DNA from: Telluria antibiotica
GTDB taxonomy: Bacteria; Pseudomonadota; Gammaproteobacteria; Burkholderiales; Burkholderiaceae_D
Assembly: GCF_011682055.1 (NCBI RefSeq)
Contig: NZ_JAAQOM010000007.1
Coordinates: 124,001-188,000 of the forward strand
Direction of reading: 5' to 3'
DNA: 64,000 bases
Below, in pieces: positions 25,777-35,318 of the stretch. The notes below the pieces were generated by a model. The model saw only the letters and a list, made by a program, of their open reading frames with translations, had not been told where the DNA came from and did no database searches. The stretch's first letter is position 1, and each line of letters begins with the position of its first letter. The translations under genes and the position numbers were made by a program.

Positions 25777-26186
25777 ACGATACCTCGCTCCAAACGCGCA
25801 CCGTCACCGTCGAACGCGAATTCGCGCATCCGCCGGAAAAGATCTGGCGCGCGCTCACGCAGCCGCACCTGATCGAGGCCTGGCTGATGAAGAATGACTT
25901 CGTGCCCTCCCTGAACCACCGCTTCAAGCTCACCGGCGACTGGGGCTCCGTCGATTGCGAAGTGCTGGAGATCGAGCCGAACCGCTCGCTGTCGTACACG
26001 TGGGCCGCGATGGGCCTCGACAGCGTCGTCACCTGGACGCTGACCCCGGCGGGCGCGGGCACGCATTTGAAAGTGGAACAGACGGGCTTCCAGCCGGGCC
26101 AGGATGCGGCCTACAATGGTGCGAAATATGGCTGGGACAAATTCACCACCGCCCTCGACGAGGTGCTGGCGAAGCTCGACGACTGA
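25773..26186 (+). CDS. SRPBCC (AHSA1-like) domain protein
   Basis: A 137-residue START/Bet v1-like protein with VEREFAHPPEKIWRALTQPHLIEAWL at the N-terminus and KYGWDKFTTALDEVLAKLD at the end, the family's pattern. The fold makes a hydrophobic pocket. It is translationally coupled to the ArsR gene, a very common pair. The ligand is unknown. Confidence 0.85.
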   Translation: MNDTSLQTRTVTVEREFAHPPEKIWRALTQPHLIEAWLMKNDFVPSLNHRFKLTGDWGSVDCEVLEIEPNRSLSYTWAAMGLDSVVTWTLTPAGAGTHLKVEQTGFQPGQDAAYNGAKYGWDKFTTALDEVLAKLDD

Positions 26187-26201
26187 ACGACTGGAGGCCA
26201 C

Positions 26202-26624
26202 ATGAAGCAGGAGAATGCGTCCGCAGACTTGCCCGCGTCCGCTCTGATCGACCGCCGCATCGCCGACCTGGGCGGTTGGCGCGGCGCGGCACTCGCCCGG
26301 GTGCGCGCGCTGATCCACGAAGCCGTGCCCGGCGTGGTGGAAGAGTGGAAGTGGATGGGCACGCCCGTGTGGAACAGCCAGGGCATCCTGTGCACGGGCG
26401 AATCGTACAAGTCGCACGTGAAGCTCACGTTCCTCAAGGGCGCATCGTTGGACGATCCTGCCGGCCTGTTCAACTCCAGCCTGGACGGCAACGCGCGCCG
26501 CGCCATCGACATCCACGAAGGCGAGGAGCTGGACGCGGCCGCATTCCGCGCGCTGATCCGCGCGGCGGCCGATCTCAATGCGGCCGCGAAGGCCAAGCCG
26601 AAGCGCACGAAAACCGCAGCGTGA
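26202..26624 (+). CDS. DUF1801 protein
   Basis: A 140-residue protein with the DUF1801 marks EEWKWMGTPVWNSQGILCTGESYKSHVKLTF and ARRAIDIHEGEELD, and a basic C-terminal tail (KAKPKRTKT). It lies 15 bp after the SRPBCC gene behind CTGGAGG. DUF1801 genes often sit beside ArsR-SRPBCC pairs. Function is unknown. A palindromic repeat begins 5 bp after the stop. Confidence 0.8.
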   Translation: MKQENASADLPASALIDRRIADLGGWRGAALARVRALIHEAVPGVVEEWKWMGTPVWNSQGILCTGESYKSHVKLTFLKGASLDDPAGLFNSSLDGNARRAIDIHEGEELDAAAFRALIRAAADLNAAAKAKPKRTKTAA

Positions 26625-26627
26625 CGC

Positions 26628-27182
26628 ATGGTGGGCTCGGGGAGCCCACCCTACGGGCGCCGGTCATCGAACGCCCACGAATGCCGTAGGGTGGGCACCC
26701 CGTGCCCACCAAACCGATGCGTCGCCGCGCATCCGGCCGGCACCCGCTACCCGTCAAACGGTGCCGGTCATCGAACGCCCACGAATGCCGTAGGGTGGGC
26801 ACCCCGTGCCCACCAAACCGACGCGTTGCCGCGCATCCGGCCGGCACCCGCTACCCGTCAAACGGTGCCGGTCATCGAACGCCCACGAATGCCGTAGGGT
26901 GGGCACCCCGTGCCCACCAAACCGATGCGTCGCCGCGCATCCGGCCGGCACCCGGTATCCGTCAAACGGTGCCGGTCATCGAACGCCCACGAATGCCGTA
27001 GGGTGGGCACCCCGTGCCCACCAAACCGATGTGTCGCCGCGCATCCGGCCGGCACCCGCTACCCGTCAAACGGTGCCGGTCATCGAACGCCCACGAATGC
27101 CGTAGGGTGGGCACCCCGTGCCCACCAAACCGATGTGTCGCCGCGCACGCGGTTGATACCCCGTACCCACCAGCCGGTGCCG
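26628..27182. repeat. 104-bp tandem array built from a palindromic element and the tamB 3' end
   Basis: After a short GGTGGGCTCGGGGAGCCCACC palindrome (26630-26652), a 104-bp unit repeats with starts at 26660, 26764, 26868, 26972 and 27076. Each unit contains TCGAACGCCCACGAAT, then the palindromic core GTGGGCACCCCGTGCCCAC, then about 50 bp of unique sequence. The units differ by a few substitutions; the tamB-proximal one is the most divergent. The first 16 bp of the unit equal the last codons of tamB (SWAFD). This is the whole content of the 558-bp gap between DUF1801 and tamB. Confidence 0.9.
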
Positions 27183-30100
27183 TCAATCGAACGCCCACGA
27201 ATACAGAATGTCCAGCGCCGTATTGGTCCCGGTCTGCAGCTGCAACGTGATGCGCGGATTGATCTTGTAGCGCACGCGCACGACGCTCGACGCCGTCGCG
27301 GCGCCCTGTTCGAAGCTCAGGTACAGGCGCGACGAGATGCGCTTGCCCACCGTGACCACCGTATTCTCCAGCCCCGATGCCTGCCCCGCGCCCTGGCGCA
27401 CGCCCAGTTCGTCCACGCCCAGCGAGTTCGCCAGCTTGCTCGTGATGCCGCCCGTGCCGCCCTTGCCGCCGAGGAGGGCGCCGGCGGCCGCGCTCAGCAC
27501 GTCGGCCTCGTTGCCCGTCGTCGCCTCCATGCCGTGGCCAAGCACGAGCCACGACAGCTTGTCGCTGTCGGACACGTTCGGCGTCGATATCAGCTTCGCC
27601 GTCGGCGACAGCGCCGAGCCGCGCACCTGCACGCCCGCCTCGACGTTCGTGGTGCTCAACTGGTCGCCGCCCGGGGCCTTGCGCACGGCGAGGATGTCCA
27701 GCGACGGGTTGTCGTACGGGCCGCTGAACGTGATGACGCCGCGCTCGATCACGAGGTGCTGGCCGTACGCGGCATACGTGCCGCTGACCGTGTTGACGGT
27801 GCCGTTGATGCGCGGCGGACGATCGCCGACTTTCTGCACGCGCACGCTGCCCGCGAGGTAGGCGTCGGCGCCCATGCCGCGCAGATGGAAGTCGTCGCCC
27901 AGGTCGGCCGTCAGGTCGATCGTCAAGGGCACCGCCGCCTGCTTCTTCGACTGCGCCGACGCCACCTTGCCGCGGCCCAGCACGATCACGTCGTCCGAGA
28001 TCGTCGGGCGGTCCTGCGGCGCCAGTTCGACGAGGGCGCGGTCGGCCTTGAAATTGCCCTCGACCTTGAACTGCGTCGCGTCGCGCACGACGCTGGCCTG
28101 GCCGCTCAGGATCACGGTGCGGTCGGGGCGCGACAGCGCTTCCAGCTTGTCCGCCACGAGTTTCAGGTTCATCGTCGCCTCGCCGCCGGCAAAGCGCACG
28201 AAGCCCTCGGCCGTCGCGCGTCCGCTGTTGCCTTCCAGCGTGAGGCGCTGCAATTGCAGCTGGTCGCCGGCGAGCAGCGCGCGCAACTGGCCGTTGCGCA
28301 GGCGGACGCCCTGGTCCGGCCAGCGCACGGCGAGGCCGTCGCCATCGACGCTGCCGTTCAGCGTGGGTGCGCCGACGGTGCCCGTGCCGTTGATGGCGAG
28401 GCGCAGCGCGCCGTCCACTTCCAGCCCCGGCTGGCCGAGCAGCGGCGACACCCACGACAGCGACGCGAGGTTCGCGTTCGCCGTCAGTTTCAAGGGGCTG
28501 TCGTTGTCGACGCGGCCCTGCAGCAGCTGCGCCGTCGCATCGACGCGCGCCGTGCCGATGCGCGTGCCGTCCAGCGCGACCTGGGTGCGCAGCGCGCCGC
28601 CCGCGACGTCCGCGCGCAGGTCGAGCTGGCGCAGGCCCAGCGCGATCGGTGAGACGTCGCCCGCGATCAGGTCGCCCTTTTCGCGGAACACGTGCACGCT
28701 GCCGGCCAGTTGCGGCACGGCGCTCGGCACCGCGGGCGCGCGCAGGTCGATCGCCCATTGCGCGCCGAGGGTCAGGTCGCCGCGCAGGTTGTCGGCGACG
28801 GCGGGCGACGCCTGCCCGAGGTAGCTGATCGAGACGCCGCTGGCGCTGCCGCGCGTCGTCCAGCGCGGGCCCGTCTTGACCAGCGAGTCCACGGTGACCG
28901 TGCCCTCCGCGAGCTTGAACGTCGCGCCGTTGAACGCGATCTGCTCCGGCTTCGCCAGGCCCGCGAGGCCCGTGCCCGGTGCGCCCGCGATGCGCAGCGG
29001 CGTCGGCGCGACGAGCGCCAGCGCGTAGCGGCCGCCATTTTGCAGCGCGTCGACCGTGCCGTTCCACGCATTGCCCGTGAGGCCGCCGTGCACGGCCAGC
29101 GACGCGTCGAACGTGTCGCCGCGCGCGGCCGCGCGGATCGTGTGCGCGCCGCGCGTGCCCGTCGACGTCAGGTGCGCCGACGCGATCCTCGTTTCGCCGA
29201 CGTTGCCCTGCTTGTCCGTCTTCGTGCCCACGTAGTCCGTGACCGCCACGTCCAGCGCGAGCGGATCGGCGGCACCGCGACCCGCGCCGAGGTTCGCCGT
29301 CGCCTTCAGCGCGCGCACCGATTGCGTGCCCATCGCGCGGATGTTCTGGCCGTCGAGGGACGCGGTCAGCGACGGCGTCTCCATCGTGCCGGACAAGGTG
29401 CCGGAACCGCGCAGCGCACCGGCGAAGTCAGGGCCGAGCGCGGCCAGTTGCGGCGCGTCGATGCGCCAGTTCAGCGTGTCGCGCCCGCTGCCGAACGCGC
29501 CGTTCGCCGCAACGACGTTGCCGCCCAGGTGCAGGTCGACGTCGGCATTCGACACGCGGTGCTTGTCGGCCGCGAGCTTCGCATGGCCCCACAGCGGCGA
29601 TTTCGACAACGTGGAATCCTGCAGCGCGAGGTCGATGGCGCCGCCCATGTTCGCGCCCGTGCGGCCGCTCGCCGTGAAGCCGCCGTTGATGCTGCCGGCC
29701 AGCGGGGAGCCGAAGGCGGCCGGGTTCAGTCGCTGCATGTCGCCCTTGGCCTTGACCTCGACGACACGCGCGCCGGGGGCGCCGGCCCGCCACGCCTCGC
29801 CGCTCGCGTGCACGGACCCGTTGTCGTTTTTCCGTTCACGCGGCACCCAGCCGAGGTTGCGGGCGTCGACGTCGAACGTCGTGCGCGGCGCCTGCATGGT
29901 GCCCGTGACCACGCCGCTTGCCAGGACGGCGCCGTACAGGTCGCCGCGCAGCGCGGACAGCTGCTTGCCGTCGACCTTCCACGCCAGCTGCTCGCCCGGC
30001 TTGCCGAACGCGCCGCGCAGGTCGACCGTGTTCTGGCCCAGCGCCAGCGTGGCGTCGACGTCGTGCACGTGCGTGGCGTCCGCAGCGACCTTGCCGCGGC

Positions 30101-31676
30101 CGGCCAGCGGCTGGCCGAACAGGCGGCTGTCGCGCACGGCGAAATCGGCTCCGACCTGCCACTTCGGCGCCAGCGTACCGGCCGCGTTGACGTCGGCATT
30201 GATGTCGGCCTGCGGGAACGTGCCGAAGTCCGCGGGATTGAAATGGCTGGCGACGGCGTTCGCCTTGAACGGCTTGTTGTCCTTCAGGCTCGCGCGGCCC
30301 GTCACGCGCACGCTGCTCCTGCCCGCGGACAGGCGCGCGTCGCGCACGGTGAGTTCGTTGCCGTCCAGCGCGGCCTGCGCGGCGAGGCGCAGGCCCGCGT
30401 CCACGAGGTTCACGTCCAGCGTCTGCACGTCCTTCGTGTTCGCCACTTTGACGTCGCCCGCGATCTTCGTCGGCTTCATGCTGCCGTAGACGCGGTGCAG
30501 GTCGAAGCGGTCCGTGTGCAGCGTGAATTCCGCGGTGCCGAGCCCTTGTTCGTGGGGCCCGCGCTGCACGCTGCCGCTGCCGGTGAAGCGGCCGGCGTCG
30601 CCCACGTCGATCAGGACGTCCGTGATGCGCATCGCGGAGAGGCTCCCGCCCAGCCGCCCGCGCATCGCGCGCAGCGGCAGGCGTTGCTGGTCGAGGGTGC
30701 CCACGGCGCCGTCGTTCGCCAGGTCGACGGTGCCCGCGATGTTGCGGTTGGCGTCGAGGCGCACGGCCACGGCCAGGTTCAGGTCCGCGCTCGGCAGCGT
30801 GGGGCTGAAGAAGCCGGGGTCGATGTCGTGCGCGTCGAGCGTGAAGGCTTGCAGCGGGATGTCGGCGAACGGCGCCAGCACGAGCTGCGCCTTGCCTTGC
30901 GCGCGCGCGGCCTTGCCGGTGGCGTCGACGACGGCCTTCTGCAGGTCGCCACCCGCGTGCAACGTCAGCTGGGCGCCCAGCGACGCCGGCGTGACCGTGT
31001 CGCCGGTCCCCGCCTGCGCGGGAGCGGCCGGCTGCGCCTGCGTCAGGCTCGCGTCCGCATCGAGTTTATAAGGCAGCGTGTTGGCGATGGTGCCCTTCGC
31101 GGCGACCTGGCCCCACGGCGTGGTCGCCGATGCGTGGTCGAGCTTCCACTGCACCTTGTCGCCATGCAGGCGCGCGCGGATGTCGTCGATTTCCGTCGCC
31201 GCGCCCTTGTTCACGAAGATGGCCTTCGCGAGGCGCGCATCCTCGACCGCGATCTCGAACGGCGGCGCGAGGCGCGTGGGCATCGTCGCCGGCTCTTGCG
31301 ACGGCTTGAGCGTCTCCACGCGCAGCACGCGCGCATACAGCTTGTCGATCTCGACGCCGCGCGACAGGTATTGCCAGGGCTTCCAGTCGATGTCGATGGC
31401 GTCGGCCGTCGTCACCGACGTCTCGGTGCGGAACACGACGTGGCCGATGTGCATGCGGCCGTACAGCGAGCCGGAGACCCCGGACAACGTGAGCTTGCCG
31501 CCGCTGGCGTTGGCCACGCGCTGGGCGATCATCTGCAACGTGGTTTCGCGGCCGAGGTACCAGACGGCGCCGCCCAGCACGACGCCGACGACCACCACGC
31601 CGATGGCGACGCGGCGCGGCCAGCGGCGCTTGTGTTCCGGAGCAGGAGTCTCGGGCGTTTGTCGATCGGCTGCCAT
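27183..31676 (-). CDS. tamB: TamB, inner-membrane translocation and lipid transport component
   Basis: A 1497-residue AsmA-like bridge protein. The start is ATG 31676, which overlaps the tamA stop. One N-terminal membrane segment (about residues 22-41, VAIGVVVVGVVLGGAVWYLG) is followed by a very long beta-rich region. The C-terminal DUF490 domain contains SGTYAAYGQHLVIERGVITFSGPYDNPSLDI and the end phrase ITLQLQTGTNTALDILYSWAFD. TamB spans the periplasm and works with TamA in outer-membrane assembly or phospholipid transport. Downstream, the 104-bp repeat array copies its last codons. Confidence 0.92.
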   Translation of the reverse strand: MAADRQTPETPAPEHKRRWPRRVAIGVVVVGVVLGGAVWYLGRETTLQMIAQRVANASGGKLTLSGVSGSLYGRMHIGHVVFRTETSVTTADAIDIDWKPWQYLSRGVEIDKLYARVLRVETLKPSQEPATMPTRLAPPFEIAVEDARLAKAIFVNKGAATEIDDIRARLHGDKVQWKLDHASATTPWGQVAAKGTIANTLPYKLDADASLTQAQPAAPAQAGTGDTVTPASLGAQLTLHAGGDLQKAVVDATGKAARAQGKAQLVLAPFADIPLQAFTLDAHDIDPGFFSPTLPSADLNLAVAVRLDANRNIAGTVDLANDGAVGTLDQQRLPLRAMRGRLGGSLSAMRITDVLIDVGDAGRFTGSGSVQRGPHEQGLGTAEFTLHTDRFDLHRVYGSMKPTKIAGDVKVANTKDVQTLDVNLVDAGLRLAAQAALDGNELTVRDARLSAGRSSVRVTGRASLKDNKPFKANAVASHFNPADFGTFPQADINADVNAAGTLAPKWQVGADFAVRDSRLFGQPLAGRGKVAADATHVHDVDATLALGQNTVDLRGAFGKPGEQLAWKVDGKQLSALRGDLYGAVLASGVVTGTMQAPRTTFDVDARNLGWVPRERKNDNGSVHASGEAWRAGAPGARVVEVKAKGDMQRLNPAAFGSPLAGSINGGFTASGRTGANMGGAIDLALQDSTLSKSPLWGHAKLAADKHRVSNADVDLHLGGNVVAANGAFGSGRDTLNWRIDAPQLAALGPDFAGALRGSGTLSGTMETPSLTASLDGQNIRAMGTQSVRALKATANLGAGRGAADPLALDVAVTDYVGTKTDKQGNVGETRIASAHLTSTGTRGAHTIRAAARGDTFDASLAVHGGLTGNAWNGTVDALQNGGRYALALVAPTPLRIAGAPGTGLAGLAKPEQIAFNGATFKLAEGTVTVDSLVKTGPRWTTRGSASGVSISYLGQASPAVADNLRGDLTLGAQWAIDLRAPAVPSAVPQLAGSVHVFREKGDLIAGDVSPIALGLRQLDLRADVAGGALRTQVALDGTRIGTARVDATAQLLQGRVDNDSPLKLTANANLASLSWVSPLLGQPGLEVDGALRLAINGTGTVGAPTLNGSVDGDGLAVRWPDQGVRLRNGQLRALLAGDQLQLQRLTLEGNSGRATAEGFVRFAGGEATMNLKLVADKLEALSRPDRTVILSGQASVVRDATQFKVEGNFKADRALVELAPQDRPTISDDVIVLGRGKVASAQSKKQAAVPLTIDLTADLGDDFHLRGMGADAYLAGSVRVQKVGDRPPRINGTVNTVSGTYAAYGQHLVIERGVITFSGPYDNPSLDILAVRKAPGGDQLSTTNVEAGVQVRGSALSPTAKLISTPNVSDSDKLSWLVLGHGMEATTGNEADVLSAAAGALLGGKGGTGGITSKLANSLGVDELGVRQGAGQASGLENTVVTVGKRISSRLYLSFEQGAATASSVVRVRYKINPRITLQLQTGTNTALDILYSWAFD

Positions 31677-33583
31677 CAGAACGTGAACCCCAGTGAGAAG
31701 TGCAGGCGGACCTTGTGCACGGCCTTGCCGTAGGCGAAGTCGACGTTGATCGGGCCGACGGGGCTGCGCCAGCGCGCGCCGACGCCGTAGCCGACCTTCG
31801 GCTTCAGGTCGTGGAAATTGTCGCCCGCGTTGCCGACGTCGTAGAACACGGCCGCGCCCCACGGCGGCTTGAACCAGTAATCGTATTCGGCGCTGCCGGT
31901 GAGCAGGTAGCGGCCGCCGGTGATGGCGGAACCGACCGGGACGCCCAGCTGCTGGTAGCCGTAGCCGCGCACGGACTGGTCGCCGCCGGCGCGGAACAGG
32001 AACGTCGACGGCACGCCGTTCTTGTCCTTCGAGCCGACGGCACCGAATTCGCCGCGCACGATCAGGGTGCCTGCGTCGCCGACCGGTTTGTAGCCGAGGG
32101 CGCGCGTGTAGACGCGCAAGAATTTCTCGTCCGTCAGGACGGGCAGCACGGCGCCGCCGACCTGCGCGTTCACGATATAGCCGCGGGTCGGCTGCACGAG
32201 GCTGTCCAGGTGGCGCTTCGTGATCGAGAACGTCAGCGGCACGCTTTTCACGCGCGTCGTCGGCATGTCGTCGATGGTCACCTGTTCGGTCAGCGCTTCC
32301 AGGGTGAGCGTCTTTTCCAGCAGCGGCGAACCCCACGCGCGCTTGGCGTGCACGCTCGTCGTGCGCGTGATCTGGCCGTTGGCGTCGAGGCGGTCGTAGC
32401 CGGCGCCGAAGCTGTTGTTGTAGCCGCCCGTCGTCGTGGGCAGGTAGAACTCGGCCTTCGCGGCCTGGTGCTTCTGTTCGTACAGCACGTTGCTCTTCAT
32501 GCGCTTGCCGAACACGTTCAGGTCGTCGTATTCGGCCTGGGCGCGGGCACCCGTGTTGGTCGAGTAACCGAGGCCCAGCGCGACGTTCTTGCGCTTGTTC
32601 TCCGTGACGCGCACGAGCACGGGCAGCACGGCCGGTGGACTCGGCGGCTGCGGCGTCGGGGCCTCGTTCTCCTTCAGGTCCTGCACTTGCGACGCGATCA
32701 CGGACGACATGTCGGCGCTCACCTCGACGCCGCTGAAATAGCCGGTGTCCTGCAGGCGGCCCTGCAGCGCCTGCAGCGCGGCCTCGCTGTATTCGTCGCC
32801 GGGCCGGATCGTGTTCAGGTTCGTGATCACGCTGGGCGGGTAGCGTTTCAGGCCCTCGATCTCGAGGCCGCCGAAGTGCGCGTCCGGGCCGCTGTCGATG
32901 ACGACCTTCAGCAGCGCGCGGTGCGTGTCCGGGTCGACGGTGGCGGAAGACTCCAGCAGCTGCGCGCGCGGGAAGCGCGTCTGCGCGATCTGGCGCACGA
33001 GGCCGCGCTTGGCCGCTTCCCAGTCGGCCGTGCGGAAGCGCGCGCCGACGGGCAGCGTCCAGCGGTTGCGCAGCGCGGCCGCGTCGATCGGGGCGCTGCC
33101 CTTGTCGAAGGGGACGAAGCCGCGCAGCTCGATGTCGACGTCGCCCACGGTGACGGGGTCGCCCGGCACGACGTCGATGAGCGCGAGCGGCTTCGTGCCG
33201 GACGTGTCGAGGTCGGCGGACACGGTCGGGCTGTAAAAGCCTTCGGTGGCGATCAAGGTCTTGATCTGCTCGGGCGCGGCGCGCACGAGGCGCAGCAGCT
33301 GTTCGCGGTCGAGCCGGGGGTTGCCGCGCCAGCGCATCAGGTCGAGGTTATTCTCCAGCAGCTCGCGCAGCTGGCGTGGCGCGTCGATGCGGACGTCGTA
33401 GTCGATGGCACGGGATGGCGCGACGTCGGCGGGCGCCGGTGCCGGCTGGCCCTGCGCCGGCTCGTCCTGCGCGGCCGCGACCGGAGCAAGGCATAGCGCG
33501 TTCACGGCCAGCACGATTTGTGCCAAAATTCGTGATCGCGCCGGCGCCATCGCCGTGCATGGGTCGGGTCGTGCGGGAAACAT
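31676..33583 (-). CDS. tamA: TamA, outer-membrane Omp85 family component
   Basis: About 635 residues from ATG 33583, chosen for GGAGCG 4 bp upstream. The frame is open to 33658, and a third ATG at 33550 is also possible. A signal peptide ends near VAAAQ. POTRA-like segments follow (RQLLRLVRAAPEQIKTLIATEGFYSPTVSAD and VKRYPPSVITNLNTIRPGDEYSE-like), then a 16-strand barrel with RAGGDQSVRGYGYQQLG, the conserved Omp85 loop motif. It is directly coupled to tamB. Confidence 0.9.
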   Translation of the reverse strand: MFPARPDPCTAMAPARSRILAQIVLAVNALCLAPVAAAQDEPAQGQPAPAPADVAPSRAIDYDVRIDAPRQLRELLENNLDLMRWRGNPRLDREQLLRLVRAAPEQIKTLIATEGFYSPTVSADLDTSGTKPLALIDVVPGDPVTVGDVDIELRGFVPFDKGSAPIDAAALRNRWTLPVGARFRTADWEAAKRGLVRQIAQTRFPRAQLLESSATVDPDTHRALLKVVIDSGPDAHFGGLEIEGLKRYPPSVITNLNTIRPGDEYSEAALQALQGRLQDTGYFSGVEVSADMSSVIASQVQDLKENEAPTPQPPSPPAVLPVLVRVTENKRKNVALGLGYSTNTGARAQAEYDDLNVFGKRMKSNVLYEQKHQAAKAEFYLPTTTGGYNNSFGAGYDRLDANGQITRTTSVHAKRAWGSPLLEKTLTLEALTEQVTIDDMPTTRVKSVPLTFSITKRHLDSLVQPTRGYIVNAQVGGAVLPVLTDEKFLRVYTRALGYKPVGDAGTLIVRGEFGAVGSKDKNGVPSTFLFRAGGDQSVRGYGYQQLGVPVGSAITGGRYLLTGSAEYDYWFKPPWGAAVFYDVGNAGDNFHDLKPKVGYGVGARWRSPVGPINVDFAYGKAVHKVRLHFSLGFTF

Positions 33584-33677
33584 GTCGCTCCATTCGTCAA
33601 TATGCCGGCGACATCTTAACTGATTGTCAAATGTGATGGCGGACGCCTCGCTCGACAATTACTTCAGGAAATCCACT

Positions 33678-34391
33678 ATGCACCCACCCGATACCGCGCT
33701 CGTCCTGTTCAGCGGCGGACAAGATTCCACCACCTGCCTGGCCTGGGCCCTGCAGCGCTACGAGCGCGTGGAGACGATCGGCTTCGACTACGGCCAACGC
33801 CACGCAATCGAGCTGGACGTGCGCGCGCCCGTGCTCGCGAAGATGCGCGCGCTGTCCGCCACGTGGGACCAGCGTCTCGGCGAAGACCACCTGATCGACC
33901 TGTCGCTGATCTCACGCATCTCCGACACGGCGCTCACGAGCAACGTCGAGATCGCGATGCAGGCCAACGGCTTGCCGAACACGTTCGTCCCCGGCCGCAA
34001 CCTGCTGTTCATGACGGTGGCGGCGACGGTCGCGTACCGGCGCGGCCTGAACGTGCTCGTGGGCGGCATGTGCGAGACGGACTTCTCCGGTTACCCCGAC
34101 TGCCGCGACGACACGATGAAGGCGCTGCAGGTCGCGCTGAACCTGGGCATGGCGACGCGGCTGAAGGTCGAGACGCCGCTGATGTGGATCGACAAGAAGC
34201 AGACGTGGCAGCTTGCCGAGGCGTGCGGCGGCGAGGCGCTCGTCGACCTGATCCGCTTCGAGACGCACACCTGCTACCTGGGCGAGCGGGGCGCGCCGCA
34301 TGCCTGGGGCCACGGCTGCGGCAAGTGTCCGGCGTGCGAGCTGCGCGCGCGCGGCTACGAGCAATACGCACGGGAACGCGCGGGCGCGTGA
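33678..34391 (+). CDS. queC: 7-cyano-7-deazaguanine synthase
   Basis: QueC converts CDG to preQ0 in queuosine synthesis. This 237-residue protein starts at ATG 33678, which follows CAGGAAA. The PP-loop [15 protein letters not shown] is at residues 9-23. Conserved segments include [17 protein letters not shown] and [15 protein letters not shown], and the zinc site is formed by Cys residues in HTCYLG and [12 protein letters not shown]. Other queuosine genes are not in the window. It is divergent from tamA. Confidence 0.93.
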   Translation: MHPPDTALVLFSGGQDSTTCLAWALQRYERVETIGFDYGQRHAIELDVRAPVLAKMRALSATWDQRLGEDHLIDLSLISRISDTALTSNVEIAMQANGLPNTFVPGRNLLFMTVAATVAYRRGLNVLVGGMCETDFSGYPDCRDDTMKALQVALNLGMATRLKVETPLMWIDKKQTWQLAEACGGEALVDLIRFETHTCYLGERGAPHAWGHGCGKCPACELRARGYEQYARERAGA

Positions 34392-34398
34392 CCTTTAC

Positions 34399-35142
34399 AT
34401 GCGCCTCGCCCTGCTGACCGACCTGCACGCGAACCGCGAAGCCGTCGAGGCCTGCCTCGCGCACGCGGCGCGGCAGCACGTCGACCAGTACGCGTTCACG
34501 GGCGATTTCGTCGGCTACGGCGCCGACCCGGCCTGGGTCGTGCGCACGGTGATGGTGCACGTGGCGCGCGGCGCCATCGCCGTGCAGGGCAACCACGACT
34601 ACGCGGTCACGCACCCGCCCACGTCGCGCATGCACGCGGAGGCGCGCGAGGTCATCGCCTGGACCGGCGGCCAGCTCGACGCGGAACAGCTCGCGTTCCT
34701 CGCGGCGCTGCCGCTGACGCACAAGCAGGGCAATGCGTACTTCGTGCACGCGAGCGCGCATGCGCCGCAGCTGTGGGAATACGTGGCGGACGTCGCCGCG
34801 GCCGAGCGCAGCATCCGCGCCGCCGGCAGCCGCATCGTGTTTTCCGGCCACGTGCACGTGCCGGCGCTGTACCGCCGCGCCGACGACGGCCGCATGGGCC
34901 GCCAGGTGCCGCGCGCGGGAGAAGCCATCGCGCTGCAGCCGCAACACCAGTACCTCGTGCTGCCGGGCGCCGTGGGCCAGCCGCGCGACCAGAACAACGC
35001 GGCGTGCTATGCGATCTTCGATGACGGGGCGCGGGAACTCCAGTATTTCCGCGTGCCGTACGACCACGGGGCGGCCGCGCGCAAGGTCATCGCGGCGGGG
35101 TTGCCGATCGTGTTCGCGATGCGATTGGTGGAAGGGATTTGA
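34399..35142 (+). CDS. Calcineurin-like metallophosphoesterase
   Basis: A 247-residue phosphoesterase. Metal-binding motifs are TDLHAN (residues 7-12), GDFVGYG (35-41), GNHD (about 61-64), HASAHAP and GHVH (about 154). It resembles YfcE/PrpE-like and DUF2437 phosphodiesterases, but the substrate is unknown. It starts 7 bp after queC without a strong ribosome site and is presumably cotranscribed with it. Confidence 0.85.
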   Translation: MRLALLTDLHANREAVEACLAHAARQHVDQYAFTGDFVGYGADPAWVVRTVMVHVARGAIAVQGNHDYAVTHPPTSRMHAEAREVIAWTGGQLDAEQLAFLAALPLTHKQGNAYFVHASAHAPQLWEYVADVAAAERSIRAAGSRIVFSGHVHVPALYRRADDGRMGRQVPRAGEAIALQPQHQYLVLPGAVGQPRDQNNAACYAIFDDGARELQYFRVPYDHGAAARKVIAAGLPIVFAMRLVEGI

Positions 35143-35179
35143 GCGTGCCGGCGGTGCGCTGGTGACGTCGTTGGGAGAT

Positions 35180-35261
35180 CGTAGGGTGGGCGCCCCGTGC
35201 CCACGCGTAACGCCAACACGTCGCGAACGTGACGCGTGGGCGGAGGCCGCCCACCCTACGG
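35180..35261. repeat. REP/BIME-like palindromic element C
   Basis: GTAGGGTGGGCGCCCCGTGC on one side and GGCCGCCCACCCTACG on the other form two inverted arms with CACGCGTAACG and AACGTGACGCGTGG inside. It is the whole content between the metallophosphoesterase and the reverse-strand membrane protein, apart from about 50 bp of plain sequence. Confidence 0.85.
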
Positions 35262-35318
35262 CAAGATGTGAACCTCGTTCGGGGGCGTAGCGTAACGCCG
35301 CGGCGCCGTGAACGTCAC

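Noticed and set aside
26660..27180. CRISPR array
   Set aside because: The 104-bp units are contiguous and nearly identical over their whole length; there are no variable spacers and no cas genes.
28692..31733. Long open frame antisense to tamB (about 1013 codons)
   Set aside because: Same cause; tamB has a clear membrane anchor and DUF490 domain on the other strand.
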